Below are positions 35,435-46,700 of a stretch of 64,000 nucleotides of DNA, one piece after another. The DNA is taken from assembly GCF_932294415.1 (NCBI RefSeq), contig NC_065545.1, forward strand, positions 40,028,327-40,092,326. The letters are read 5' to 3'. Each line of letters begins with the position of its first letter. Position 1 is the first letter of the stretch. The notes under the pieces are model-generated. The model made no database searches and had not been told where the DNA came from. It worked only from the letters and a program-made list of their open reading frames with translations. The DNA comes from Quercus robur (taxonomy: Eukaryota > Streptophyta > Magnoliopsida > Fagales > Fagaceae). The position numbers were made by a program, and so were the translations under genes.

Positions 35435-38400
35435 CTACTTCTTCTTCCTTCCTTTTGCTTTTGAGCCCCTTTGGTGTTTGTTGTCATCAGTTTTTGACTC
35501 TGAGTTCATGCCTCCTTGTTGGTTGAATTGTGGAGACAGCAATTTAGCAATCTCTGGTAACCCAGCTCTGTCTTTCCCATGTAATAATTTATTCAAGTTA
35601 TCCTCCCAAATTTTGTCCTTTTTTATCCCAGGGCTCTACATAGGTAAAATAGCTATGTCAAGCCACCAAAGACAATCAAATTCATTGTTTTAATAAATAA
35701 ATAATAATGTGTTACTCGTAGAAGAATAGACTAAAATGGTATGGGATGCAAGCCTTTTCACCATTCAGCAAAGATAACAAGGAAAACAATGGGTCAACTA
35801 CATTTTCAAACAAATCTTTAATTCGGTTTAGACAATCACCATTTGGCAATGCTGTTCAGGGACTTCATAAACAAAAACCTCATCACTTGTTCTGAATTTT
35901 CTTTTATGGTAATTATTTGTTTATTTATTTTGTAATGATTGCTTTATGTGTTCTGTCAGTTGACAAGTTGGTCACTGGAATTAGGAGGTTATAACAACTA
36001 ACAAGATTGATCCCAAACAGAAAGTGTAGCGACTGAATGCCTATTAACCATGTTATACGTTGCAAATCAAGAAGATTCCACATTACAACATCACTGAATG
36101 CCTATTTACCATGCTAGAAAATGCAAATCAAGAAGATTCCAGATCACAATATCACTGAACATGTAGAGAAAGGAAAAAAGTAAACAGCTGCAAATGAAGT
36201 AAAAACATCGTAAATGAAATTGATTCTCTCACCTTTTTTGTTATGTAAGTTGAGACAGGGAATGGATAAAAGCCCTATAGCCTGAGCCCCAAGCCCACCC
36301 AAAAAGGAGTACTTTAATCCCATGATAGATTGGGCACATATGAAGCTGAAATCCAACTCACTCCTTAACCTTGGTCCCAATTAATATATATTTTTAAAAA
36401 TAATTACACACATCCGGTAGGTCTTGAACCCACAACTTCATCCTCCACCTTTCACTTTACAATAGGAGGACATGCCATTTGAGACAGAGCCTCATTGGCA
36501 TTAGTCCCAATTAAACTCAGGTCAGCATTGAGGATACTTTTCATCTAATTAGGATTGGCCATATGTATTTGTATCTCAAATAAACTCAGTCAATGGGAAA
36601 AAATAAAATACGAAGTGTTAAAGTTTTATGATAACATAGTGATGCAGGAGGCAATGGGAAAACATATTCATTATATTTTATTTGATTTTATGTATCAAGG
36701 GCAATTTTGTAATTTCATAATATTTTAGAATGGGCTGTGCAAACAGTTCATTAGAACTTCTTTTGTGTTTTATTTAAGTTTGGCTATTTAGTTGGGCTTA
36801 GTAGCAAACAGTTCAAGTCTTAGTAGCGTTTTAAGAAATCCTAGTTCAATTAGGAATAGATATTAGACTTCTATTTAAAGAGTTGTAATGCTTTCTATTG
36901 AGAAGATTAATGTTTTCAGAATTTAAGAGATATGAAGCTTTCTTTGTGGTTTGTGTGATGCAACCTTCTCCGAGGTGTGATGCCAAGGAACCCTAGGTGT
37001 GATGCTTAGGAGTCTAGGTGTGATTTACAGTTCACGTATCTCTGTTCACAGCTCTCCTTTGTTTCATTCCCAAACCCTACTAATCCTTGTACCCTTTGGA
37101 AACCCTATTATCCCTCTTATTTTCCAGCCTTTTCCCCACCAAAACCTAACCCTAAACCCTCAAAGCTCAAGTGCTACCAGATCTGCCCCAACAGTTCTAA
37201 ATCAGATTTTGTTTGTTCCCCCTTGTCCTACGTCACACAGGCATAATGTTAAGGACCTAATTGCTTGTAGTTAGAAATTTGTGTGGCTAATTCAAGGTAG
37301 CCAGGCTTACAAGAGAAAAGAGGAAGAATTGAGAGAAAGATAAGAAGTTAGGAAAAGACTTTGCTTAATATTCTGAATGAATGATTACAATTACATTCCA
37401 GCTTTTATACTAAGGCTTAGTCAAGTGTCTTGACACACAAGGGCCAAGACTGGCTAGCAACTTGGCTAACTAATTGCCAACTAAGCAGTAACTAGCAGCC
37501 CTTAACCAACTAGTTAATTTACACATGCTTAATTGTTTAAAACACATGCATAATTATTTAATCACATGCTAGAATTTTTATGCTTGGCATAGCTAATCTC
37601 TTCGCACACATGCTCTTATAAAACAACCCGGTTGCACAACGTAACTAGGACATAAGCAGCACATGTGTTAGTCTTGCTCTAGATGCTTAACATACCCCTC
37701 CCCTTCCAAGCACCTAGCCCACAAGGTGAGGGAATTAAAGCCCCAATCTGTGGAGCAATTCCTAGGTATCATCTTCTTTAGAAACACCTTGCCATTGAAC
37801 TAACACCTCAATTGCAGCCTCTTTTCCAAGCTTGATCATTCTCCTTTGCAAGATGGCAATAAGCTCAGTTGACAGATCTCCTTCTTTGTCAACAGGAGGC
37901 AGTGTGGGTATGGGGTTGTGTTGGCCCAACTCAGGCTTGAGGCATGACACATGAAACACGGGAGGTGCTATTTGAAACTGCATTGGATAAGGATGCATCT
38001 GTGGAATCTTTGTTGGAGAGACAGGAGGTGGGGGAAGAGGAATTTGAGTGCGGGATTCATGAGAAATATTAATGACTGGGAGATTTATGGGGTGGATTCA
38101 TTCCTCCATTTGCTAGAATCTTATATTCCCACTAGGGAAGGGGAAGATCAGATGAGATGTAAACTAAGGAGAAATGGGGATTTCACTGTGAGATCTTTTT
38201 ATGAGACCTTCGGGGTTCATCTTCTATGTCTTTCCCTTGGAAAGCCATATGGAGGGTTAAGGCTCCTCGTAGAGTTTCCTTTTGTTGTGTGGACAGCGGC
38301 TTAGGGGAAAATTCTTACTTGTGATAACCTTATTAAGAGGGGTTATGCAATGGTCAGTTGGTGTTGTATGTGTCGATGCAATGGGAAGACTGAGGTCCAC

Positions 38401-41400
38401 CTTTTGATACATTGTAGTGTGGCTTTTGACTTATGGAGTCATGTTTTTCAAATGTTTGGGATTCAATGGGTATTACCGGAGAAGGTTCTTGATTCATTAT
38501 GTGGATGGCGGATTAGGGGATCTAATCTTTTTTCAGCTGTTTGGAACCTTGTTCCTTTATGTGTGCTATGGCTTATGGACTATCTAGAGGGAAACAAATC
38601 AACATACTTTGAAGATGTGGAGTGAATGTCACTCCACATCAACTCAATTGTTAGCATCTTTCATTAGTTCTCTTTATGAGTGGTCCTTTGCTTTGGGTCT
38701 TATTTTTGTTCAAAATTTCATAAAGTCAATTCATATGTAAATATTTTTTCCGATTGTAATTCTTAAGGGTACTTCACATCTTTCGTCATGAAGTAGTCTC
38801 TTTTCAATAAAATTATTCTTACCTATCAAAAAAGAAAAAATGAAACACAAGATGAATCCGTGAATTGGGGGGCAGATCCAACTTGTAGGCTACCTCTCCA
38901 ATTCTTTGGATTACCTAGAAAGAACCAAAGAACCTAGGGGACAAATTCAAATGCCCTCTTAGGCCCAAAGATTTTTGCCTGTAAGGCTGAAACCTAGAGT
39001 ACACCCAATCTTCAAGGAGCTATAAGCCTCTGCTCCTGCATGAAGGCTGCTCCAAGCCCTTGGCCATAGGCATCACACTCAATGGTGAATGCCTTGATGA
39101 AATATAGCAAGGCAAGCAGGAGTAATAGACACAACTTCCTTGAGTTTGTTGAAGGGCTCTTATGCTTGATCTCTCCACATGGAAGCATTCTTCTTTAGTA
39201 GAGCTGTCAATGGGGCTACAATTTGCCCAAAACCTCTTACGAATTTCCTATAGTATCCTATGAGACCTAAAAAGCTCCTCAAGGCCTTCAAGGAACTTTT
39301 TTTTTTTGATCGGTAAATAAAAACTTTATTGAAAAAAACAAGAAAAGAATCAAATTCCTTGGTACACAGGATGTGTACAAGGAAAGCAAAAGTCTACCCA
39401 AAATTACATAAATCTACAAAATCTAAAACAGAGGCATGTCAAGACCACTCAAAGCAGTCCTCCATTCAAACAAGAAATAAGGAAAATGTGCTTCAACTCG
39501 ATGATAGAACGCTCCTCCCCTTTGAAGATTCTGTTATTCCGTTCTCACCATATGTTCTACATAATAAAATGCGGAATAACATCCCAAGCAGATGTGTACA
39601 AGGAAAGCAAAAGTCTACCCAAAATTACATAAATCTACAAAATCTAAAACAGAGGCATGTCAAGACCACTCAAAGCAGTCCTCCATTCAAACAAGAAATA
39701 AGGAAAATGTGCTTCAACTCGATGATAGAACGCTCCTCCCCTTTGAAGATTCTGTTATTCCGTTCTCACCATATGTTCTACATAATAAAATGCGGAATAA
39801 CATCCCAAGCAGATGCTGACCTATGTCACCCAACACCTCTAAACCAACAAGCAAGCAGCTCAAACACTTGTTTAGGCATAACCCAGGAAATTCCAAACAA
39901 GCTAAATAAAAAGGACCATAAATCAGAGGCAAAAGGACAGAGAGTTAGCAGGTGGCCCACCCATTCCCAATCATTTTACACATACAACACCTGTTAACAA
40001 CACAAATACTTAACTAAACACTTGTTAAATTATTGGGATCTGCCTTCACTCCCTGCCCTAAGAAAATCTAGCCAAGATACTTAACTTCTTGGCACCTAAA
40101 TTTACACTTAGACTTCTTGGCATAAAGCTAATTCTTTTGCATGACCTCCATGACAACTCTTAAGTGCTTCGAATGCTCTGCAAGGGTCTTGCTAAACACA
40201 ATTATGTCATAGAAACACAAGAAAAAACCTTCTTCAAAAGGGCTTGAATGGTTGATGGGGCATTTGTTAATCCAAAGGGCATCACTAGGAACTCATAGTG
40301 TCCTCAGAAAGAAGACCCTGCCCTTTTTTTAGTGTCAGTCATGAATCCTAAGTTCTCTCTTTGGAATGTCCTCCTTGCTCATCCTTATTTAATAATAACC
40401 TGACCTCAAGTCAAGTTTGGAGAAGATCCTTGCCCCCTCCAACTTATCTACTACAAGAATTGGATATATACCTTTTATTCTCTTTTTTCAAAGCCCTATG
40501 ATCCGCACACATTCTCCAGCTACCATCATCCTTCCTAACCAAAAGAACAGGTGAGGAGAATGGACTTTGACTAGCTCTAATGGACCCTGCATCTAACAAT
40601 AGCTTCACATTTATTTTGATCTCATTCTTCTAATAATATGGATACCTATAAGGTCTCACACAAATAGGCAGTGCACCATTTTTTTTGGGACATGTCTAGA
40701 ATCAAATTAGATAACTTTTGGAATTTAAAAATTGATAAGTTCTATATATACACCAAGTAAATAATTTTGTTCATAATTTACTTATAAATTATGACTACTC
40801 TAGCTTTAAAATATTAGTGTGTGTATATATATATATACTCCTTCCGTCCCAGATTATTTGTCACTTATAGAAAATCCAAATTTTTAAAGGAATATCATTA
40901 ATGCAGTGTCTTTTAAATAAAAAGGTACGAGATTCCAAAACTAGCCTAATTGAATTCAACTCTAATAAAAGAGGGGCATTAGGTTTTTGTTAATTAAAAT
41001 AAAGGGAAAGTTAGGAAATTTATTTATTAACAACAGAATAGATGACTAAATATTTGGGGCGGAGGGAGTATATATACATCCATTGCAGGTCCTTGCCCTC
41101 AAGCTGGTTCTTGTCTCCTTTCTTGTGCTTCAATTAGACTCTTCATGGCCTCATTGATCTGGCCTACTTGCTGAGTTAGGACCTTCAGGGTTCTAGTATG
41201 ATGATCCTGAGTTTGTCTCAGGTCAATGATGGCTTCATTCATCTGTGCAACTTGAGTTCCTTCAGCCATGGCATAATCTCACTGCTCTAATATCAGTTGT
41301 TAAGAACCTAATTGCTTGTGGTTAGAAATTTGTATGACTAATTCAAGGTAGCCAGATCTCCAGGAGAAGAGAGGGAGAACTGAGAGAAAAGAAAAGAGTT

Positions 41401-42271
41401 AGGAAAATAATTTGGTTAACATTCTGAATGAATGATTACAATTACATTCCAGCTTTTTATACTAGTCGAGTACCTTGACACACAAAGGCCAAGATTGGCT
41501 AACAACTTGGCTAACTAACTACCAACCCTCTGACCAACTAGTTAATTCCCACATGCTTAATTGTTTAACACACAAACGCTGTGCAACCTGGTTGCACAAC
41601 CATAACATAGGACATAAACATAGGCAGCACTAACACAAAAGTGACATCATTTATGAAAACTAAAAAAAACCCAATTCATTTCAATGGAGAAGAGTAAAGA
41701 AAAAAGAATATTGAACGGTAATTAATGAATTGTGAGTGAATGATTGCGGACAGTTTGTAAGGGAAATCTCATCAAACAGTTGCAAGGCATATGAAGAAAA
41801 TTTAAATTACTATACTCAATGGAAAACCCAATTCATTTGAATGGAGGAGAGTAAGAAAAATGAAAATGGGCGTTAATTTAAATGACACTTAATGAATTGT
41901 GAATAAATTATTGCAGACGGTTTGTAAGGGGAATTTCATCGAACAGTTGCAAGGCATATGAAGAAAAATCAAATTACTAACAGAAAAATCATTGTTCCAG
42001 AGAGAGAGAGAGAGACCTGGGCAGTGTAGAGCTTGAGGAACTTGGAGATCAACAAGGCGTTTTCAGAGCGAGAGGTGCCGGGAATGTTGAGGAACTTGCG
42101 GAACTCAGAAGAAGAAGAAGAAGGTCTGATGGCTTTGAGTACCCCTTTGGGAATGGGACGATTGGAATAGTGAGAATGAGGGACTTTGGTGCTCATGCTT
42201 CTGCTTCCTACTATTCTAAAGGCTGTACCCACGCTCCTCATCGCCATAGCCATAGCCATCGCCTTGCCCAT
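35435..42271 (-). CDS. SWIB-domain protein, two exons 6.4 kb apart
   Basis: Exon 1 is 42,017-42,271 (85 codons) and exon 2 is 35,435-35,635 (66 codons plus stop), a 151-residue protein; donor, acceptor and phase 0 agree. The N-terminus ([18 protein letters not shown]... RSMSTKVP) is basic and hydroxylated, like a mitochondrial presequence. The SWIB half-domain in exon 1 ([28 protein letters not shown]) continues directly in exon 2 ([31 protein letters not shown]). A Lys-rich tail ends GRKKK. The exon split falls at the same place in the SWIB fold as in the gene at 32,102-32,991. The 6,381-bp intron is filled by a Ty3/gypsy element and its nested insertions. If splicing fails over this distance the protein would lose its second half; expression data would settle that. 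Confidence 0.82.
36385..36505 (-). repeat. SINE-like repeat
   Basis: Same family as 2,384-2,500. The minus strand shows CCATTTGAG-complement and GGGTTCAAGACC words at box-A and box-B spacing, ending in a GTGTGT-rich tail. It lies in the long SWIB intron. Confidence 0.5.
36650..37020 (+). repeat. LTR-like remnant in the SWIB intron
   Basis: The stretch has LTR-like organisation. A GGGCTGTGCAAACAGTTC... part is followed by TTTAAAGAGTTGTAATGC and then repeated CTAGGTGTGATGC words. A similar design (AGGGTTTAGCAATCCTTTAT then CCTAGGTGTTGACTCC) occurs at about 45,420-45,760. I could not find paired ends or target duplications. Confidence 0.35.
37762..37950 (-). pseudogene. Gypsy integrase C-terminus and chromodomain piece
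   Basis: The frame reads [11 protein letters not shown] and later [15 protein letters not shown], the junction and chromodomain of chromovirus-type Ty3/gypsy polyproteins. The sequence before FHVSC continues across a LINE insertion at 38,849-38,920 ([20 protein letters not shown]), showing one former reading frame split by the insert. Confidence 0.8.
37960..38839 (+). mobile_element. 5'-truncated LINE, 880 bp, nested in gypsy
   Basis: A 9-bp target duplication ATGAAACAC sits at 37,951-37,959 and 38,840-38,848, and the insert ends in an A-rich tail (AAAAAAGAAAAAA). It encodes the zinc-binding C-terminal region of a plant L1-type reverse transcriptase protein ([19 protein letters not shown]... 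[11 protein letters not shown]) with stops and frame changes. The truncated 5' end, A-tail and duplication are the hallmarks of target-primed reverse transcription. Removing it rejoins the gypsy frame. Confidence 0.88.
39297..39995 (-). mobile_element. LINE 3' fragment with internal tandem duplication
   Basis: A poly-T run (39,297-39,307) is the tail of a LINE on the minus strand, followed by text matching LINE 3' ends (an ATAAAGTTTTTATTTACC-like word and the CRTYGENGI reading). Inside, a unit of about 223 bases is repeated in tandem (about 39,369-39,591 and 39,592-39,815) almost without change. It interrupts the reverse-transcriptase part of the gypsy element. The 222-residue plus-strand open frame across it is antisense and not a gene. 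Confidence 0.65.
40838..41068. mobile_element. Stowaway MITE, 231 bp
   Basis: The ends CTCCTTCCGTCCCA and (right) GGGGCGGAGGGAG are the classic Stowaway inverted terminus, and TA flanks each end. It lies inside the gypsy element near its 5' LTR. Tc1/mariner transposases mobilise such elements. Confidence 0.85.
41665..41978. repeat. Tandem duplication next to SWIB exon 1
   Basis: A unit of about 155 bases beginning AAAACCCAATTCATTT is present twice in tandem with moderate divergence, each containing AAACAGTTGCAAGGCATATG. It lies just after the exon 1 donor, between the gene and the gypsy LTR. Confidence 0.7.
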
Positions 42272-43264
42272 CCTTTTTCGTTTTCACCACCTACTTTACT
42301 TGTTCACACTCACGATTCACGCCCCTTTGACGTGTCTCTACTCTGTACCATTACTCCTCTAGAGAAATTTTTTTTTTTTCCTATTCTTTATTATCTTTAG
42401 TCAAATTTTTTATTTTTTTATTTTTAAATATTAAAATGCATTTTGGGTCTTAAAGTTTATGATTATTTTTAATTTAATCATTTACGTTTCAAAATTTTTA
42501 TTTTAGCCTAATCCTGTTTTATTCATTTTTTTTTCTCGGGAATTTTACAGTATTTTAGTTATATTTTATAAAATAGTTAAAATTGAATAGTACTTAATTG
42601 TCAAATTACTAACAAAAAAGGATGACATGACCAATACTAAAATAGAATTAAGCATGAAGAGCAAAAAAGAAATTTTTGAAAACATAAAAGCCAAAAAAAA
42701 AAAAAAAATCAAACTTTAAAGGCCAAAAAAGAATACTCTAGTCTTTTTTTTTTCTTTTCTTTTAAGATTAAAATTTAACCAACTTAATGTTTGGAATGTT
42801 TTTATTTTAGCTCCTAATATTAAATATCGTTTTCAATATAATCCTCTTTATTTCCATAAATATTAAAATTGTTTTCAATATAATCCTCTCTATTTCCATA
42901 AATAACTTAAAGTATTATTTAACTCAAAACAACGTTTTGTTTTGTTTTGTTTTTTTTTTTTTTTGGAGAAAGAAAACAACGTAATTTTAATTAAACTTAA
43001 AATACATTGTAATTTTTTTCTCCAATTCTCTCTCTCATCAAAATTACCAACAAGAATGATGGTATTATGAAAAACTAAAATCACAAATAAGGAAAACTAA
43101 AATAGCAAATAGAGACACAGAACTAATTGAAAAGAACATGTCAAGATACTCAAAAGTCAAAATTACCTCATTCAAGCACTCATTCTCTACACGTATGAAA
43201 TTAAGGTCTACACATTCACAAGCCAAACCTAGCCCCATTTACAATCCATGAAGAAATCCCAAGC

Positions 43265-43301
<37 letters not shown>

Positions 43302-43766
43302 AAGCTCATTCAAGTATTATTACTAATGTGGAACACTAGGTAAATGATGAACTGATGTTTCTACAATGAGGGCAACATGACTAATGGATTTAACAATCCA
43401 AATGTAAGACAACAAGGTTTGACAGGAACCAAGCATCTTATAGTAACATAAATAATCAGCATCCTTGATCCATACAAAAACAACCCAAGAGAGTTGATTC
43501 CTTTACAATATGTTTCCAGCAGAGATAGTATTCTGCCACCCTTCCCCTCTCCTCTCTTATCTCCCCCCATCCGAACTTATCCAGCCTGCTCATTCCATAC
43601 AAAACAACCCAAGAGAATCTATTCCTTTACAATAGTTTTTGCTTTTGATGGCAAAGATTGTTAATTTGCAATGAGATAAAACTAATCCAGCCCGCTCATT
43701 ATATAAAGGAATTTTGGAATCTCATTCTGCTGAAGGATTAGACTGATGACAGTGATCGTGCTGCTA
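42272..43766. other. Intergenic between SWIB and CIR1-like genes
   Basis: No gene seen. A possible small MITE lies at about 42,440-42,735, where TTTTGGGTCTTAAAGTTT and AAACTTTAAAGGCCAAAA face each other. A unit of about 53 bases is tandemly repeated at about 42,823-42,902. An AC microsatellite is at 43,267-43,294. The right end must include the 3' UTR of the CIR1-like gene. Confidence 0.45.
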
Positions 43767-46700
43767 TTAACGATGATATTTACTTCTACGATGCCCTTTA
43801 TCAGAATCTTCAATTGAATGTGAAAGAGAACTCTTGTTTCTGCTCTTGTCAATTCTATGATGTCTCCTAGGGTCAGAATCTTCGGATGAATATGATTGCT
43901 TTTGCCTGCTCCTTTTACTTCTACAATGCTTCCTAGGGTCAGAATCTTCGGACGAATAAGACTGCTTTTGCCCACTCCTTTTGCTTCTACGATGCTTCTC
44001 AGGGTAAGAATCTTCAGATGAATAAGACTGCTTTTGCCTGCTCCTTTTACTTCTATGATGCCTCTCAGAATCAGAATCTTTAGATGAATGCGTAAGCTTG
44101 TGTCTACTCTTGTCACCTCTATGATGCTTCTCTGGGTCAGCATCATCAGATGAATAGGAATGCTTGTGTCTGCTCTTGTCAATTCCATGATGCCTCTCAA
44201 AGTCAGAATCTTCAGATAAATATGAACCCTTGTGTATGCTCTTGTCATTTCTATGATGCCTCTCAGATAAACAAGAACGCTCATGTCTACTCTTGTCACT
44301 TCTATGACGCCTATCAAAGTCAGAATCTTCAGATGAGTAAGGATGCTTGTCTCTGCTCTTTTTACTTCTACAATTTCTGTCAGCATCCGAATCTTCAGAT
44401 AAATAAGAATGCTTGTGTCTGCTCTGTTTAGGTCTATCAAACTCTGAACTGTCTGATGAACTTGATTCAGAATTATTTCGCTTTTTTTCCTTCACCCTAT
44501 GTTTTTTATTCTTTGTCCTCTCCACATCCTCAGAAAACTCATTTTCATATGGGTCCTTCGATTCTCTACCAGATGGTGACTGCTGCTTTTTTTGCTTATG
44601 CTTCTTTTTGGACTTCTTGGGTTTGCTAGAGAAGTTTGACAGCAACTTGGGGATATCACCCCCACCGAGGAACCCTACAAAATGGATGGGGATGACAGTC
44701 ATCACACCAGCATCCAAATATACAAAAGGTAAAAATTGTCATAGAAATTACTGGAATAGAAAAACCATATACCTCCATACTCATCAAATATGTCCTCAGC
44801 AACTATTTGCTGGTTAGGATCATCTGGTTTAAATCCTCCGCGAGGAGGACTAATTCCCGGTTTTTGCTTGAGCTCCCACTTTAGAGGCTGTGATATAAGC
44901 CAAAGAACAGGAGACAATTGATGTTAGCTCTGACCGCAAGACATTTTTACAAAGCAAGTGAATAAGGATGCCTGCTTCCAGGGTGATCATTTCAGACAAA
45001 AGTCTTAAGTAAAAAAAGATTCAAAATGACCTTTACTGATTTGATTCTGAAACAATATATAATTTTGCAAACAATAATTACAGGTGCAAAATGAGGACAT
45101 CTCTCACCAAAACAAGGAATGAAGATTTATATTCAAGGGTGGTAGTGGCACCCATGAGGAAAAAATAAATAAAATAAACAAATTAAGTAGGGACAAAATT
45201 TGGCTACAAACTTCATTGTAGCCTAAGGCTACAACCAATAATAGGAAGATGATATGTGTCTCTATCATGTGCAATGCACATGACTCATTTAAAATGATTA
45301 CAATCACTCAAGTGTGGTTTTGTAAGTTATGTGCATTGCACATGAGAGGGATTGATGTGGGAGATGCAAGAAGATTATTATTTAGTATTATTTATGTTTG
45401 CAAGTCAATTGTATTTTTATGTTTTAGGTCCTATTAGTTTATTGGGCTTTTAGTATTTTAATTTAGAAGTAAGGTTATTTTTGTAATAAGGCAATTAGGA
45501 TTTCTTGACCAATTAGAACTAGGGTTTAGCAATCCTTTATAAGCAACCTATTGTACTCCTTGAGAGATAATTGATATTTTGATGAATGAAAAAAAATGGC
45601 CGTTTGGTCTTTCTTTGGTCTGGTGTTGACTCTAGGTCTACCCTAGGTGTTGACTCCTAGTGATTTCCCCACTTGATGCTAACTCCAACTAAGGCCTAGG
45701 TGCTGACTACTAGGTCATATGCCTTTATTTTATTGTTGTTTCAATTTTGTTCTGGTTATCCTGCATCAGGGACACATGTCATCTTCCTATCGTTAGTTTT
45801 TTTTTTTTTTATAGATAATAAGAGTTTTATTGATGAAAAAGAACAATCTGTTTACGATTGTAAACACGCTGCCCTTGAAACAGATACAGTCAAATCATAA
45901 GGAAAGACTAATAGAGTTAAGGAAATCAAACAAGGCACTACAATGCGTAAGCCTCCAAATACGAGACCACTCAAACAAAGTCCTAGCAAGCAAGGTTTTC
46001 AACTTATCTATAGGACTCTCAACGTCCTTAAAAGTTCGAGCATTGCGTTCCTTCCATACTAACCACATAAGGCAAGCTGGTACCAAATTCCAAACCTTTG
46101 AAGAGTAAGTTCCCAACCAATTCCTCCAAGCAAAAAGAAGAGAAACAATAGTGTCCGGCATCACCCACTGAACCCCAAACATACTATGGACCTCACTCCA
46201 CAAAGCAGATGCAAACTTACAATGGATCAAAAGGTGATCCACAGTCTCCTCATCACACCTACATAAACAACACCAGTTGACAAGGGGCAAGGTCTTCTTA
46301 ACCAGATTATCAATAGTGAGAATCCCACCCCTAGCAGCAGTCCATAAAAAGAAAGAGACCATTTTAGGTACCTTTACACACCAAATGCTCTGCCAAGGGA
46401 AAGAAACAGAAGGGGCTTTCAATAAAGCAATATAAAAGGATCGCACATCAAAAACACCATTACGATTCAATTGCCAGATCAAAATGTCCTCCCCCTCCCC
46501 ACCAGGAATCCTGGCAGAAACAAGCCCATAGAAAGAATAAAACCTCCTCAACTCCCCTTCAGTAAAATTACGTCGGAAACGAAAGTTCCAACTCCTACCT
46601 CCCCCGTCTGGTGCAAAGATTAACATGTCAAAAATCAGAGCTTCCTTAACCACAACACATGCAAACAATTCCGGGTATAATTACTTCAAAGGAGTAGGCT

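Larger units (their letters stand above)
37247..41635 (-). mobile_element. Ty3/gypsy retrotransposon with nested inserts
   Basis: The element runs on the minus strand. Its 5' LTR is 41,298-41,635 and its 3' LTR 37,247-37,692; both begin TGTTAAG and end TAACA, and the 5' one has an internal deletion. Just inside the 5' LTR is TGATATTAGAGC, close to a Met-tRNA primer site, then a short gag start ([14 protein letters not shown]). A purine tract GGAAGGGGAGGGG abuts the 3' LTR. Decayed reverse transcriptase text lies at 40,000-40,680 and 39,180-39,290, and integrase/chromodomain text ([19 protein letters not shown]) at 37,760-37,950. Flanks CATAA and CAAAA are a target duplication with one mismatch. 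Stops and nested inserts make it inactive. It occupies the intron of the SWIB gene in the same orientation. Confidence 0.88.

Noticed and set aside
37951..38304. 117-codon plus-strand open frame
   Set aside because: It is a frame through the truncated LINE and is disrupted; not a host gene.
39329..39997. 222-codon plus-strand open frame
   Set aside because: It is antisense to a LINE 3' end and its length comes from a 223-bp tandem duplication.
43682..44440. 252-codon minus-strand open frame with repeated [14 protein letters not shown] text
   Set aside because: It overlaps the CIR1-like last exon in another frame. The 66-bp coding repeat has a length divisible by three, so it keeps this frame open too. 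The neighbouring frame has the family match and joins upstream exons.
45240..45350. Inverted repeat ATGTGCAATGCACATGA...TTATGTGCATTGCACATGAG
   Set aside because: Each half is itself a short palindrome; no termini, duplication or wider pairing supports a mobile element or RNA gene.
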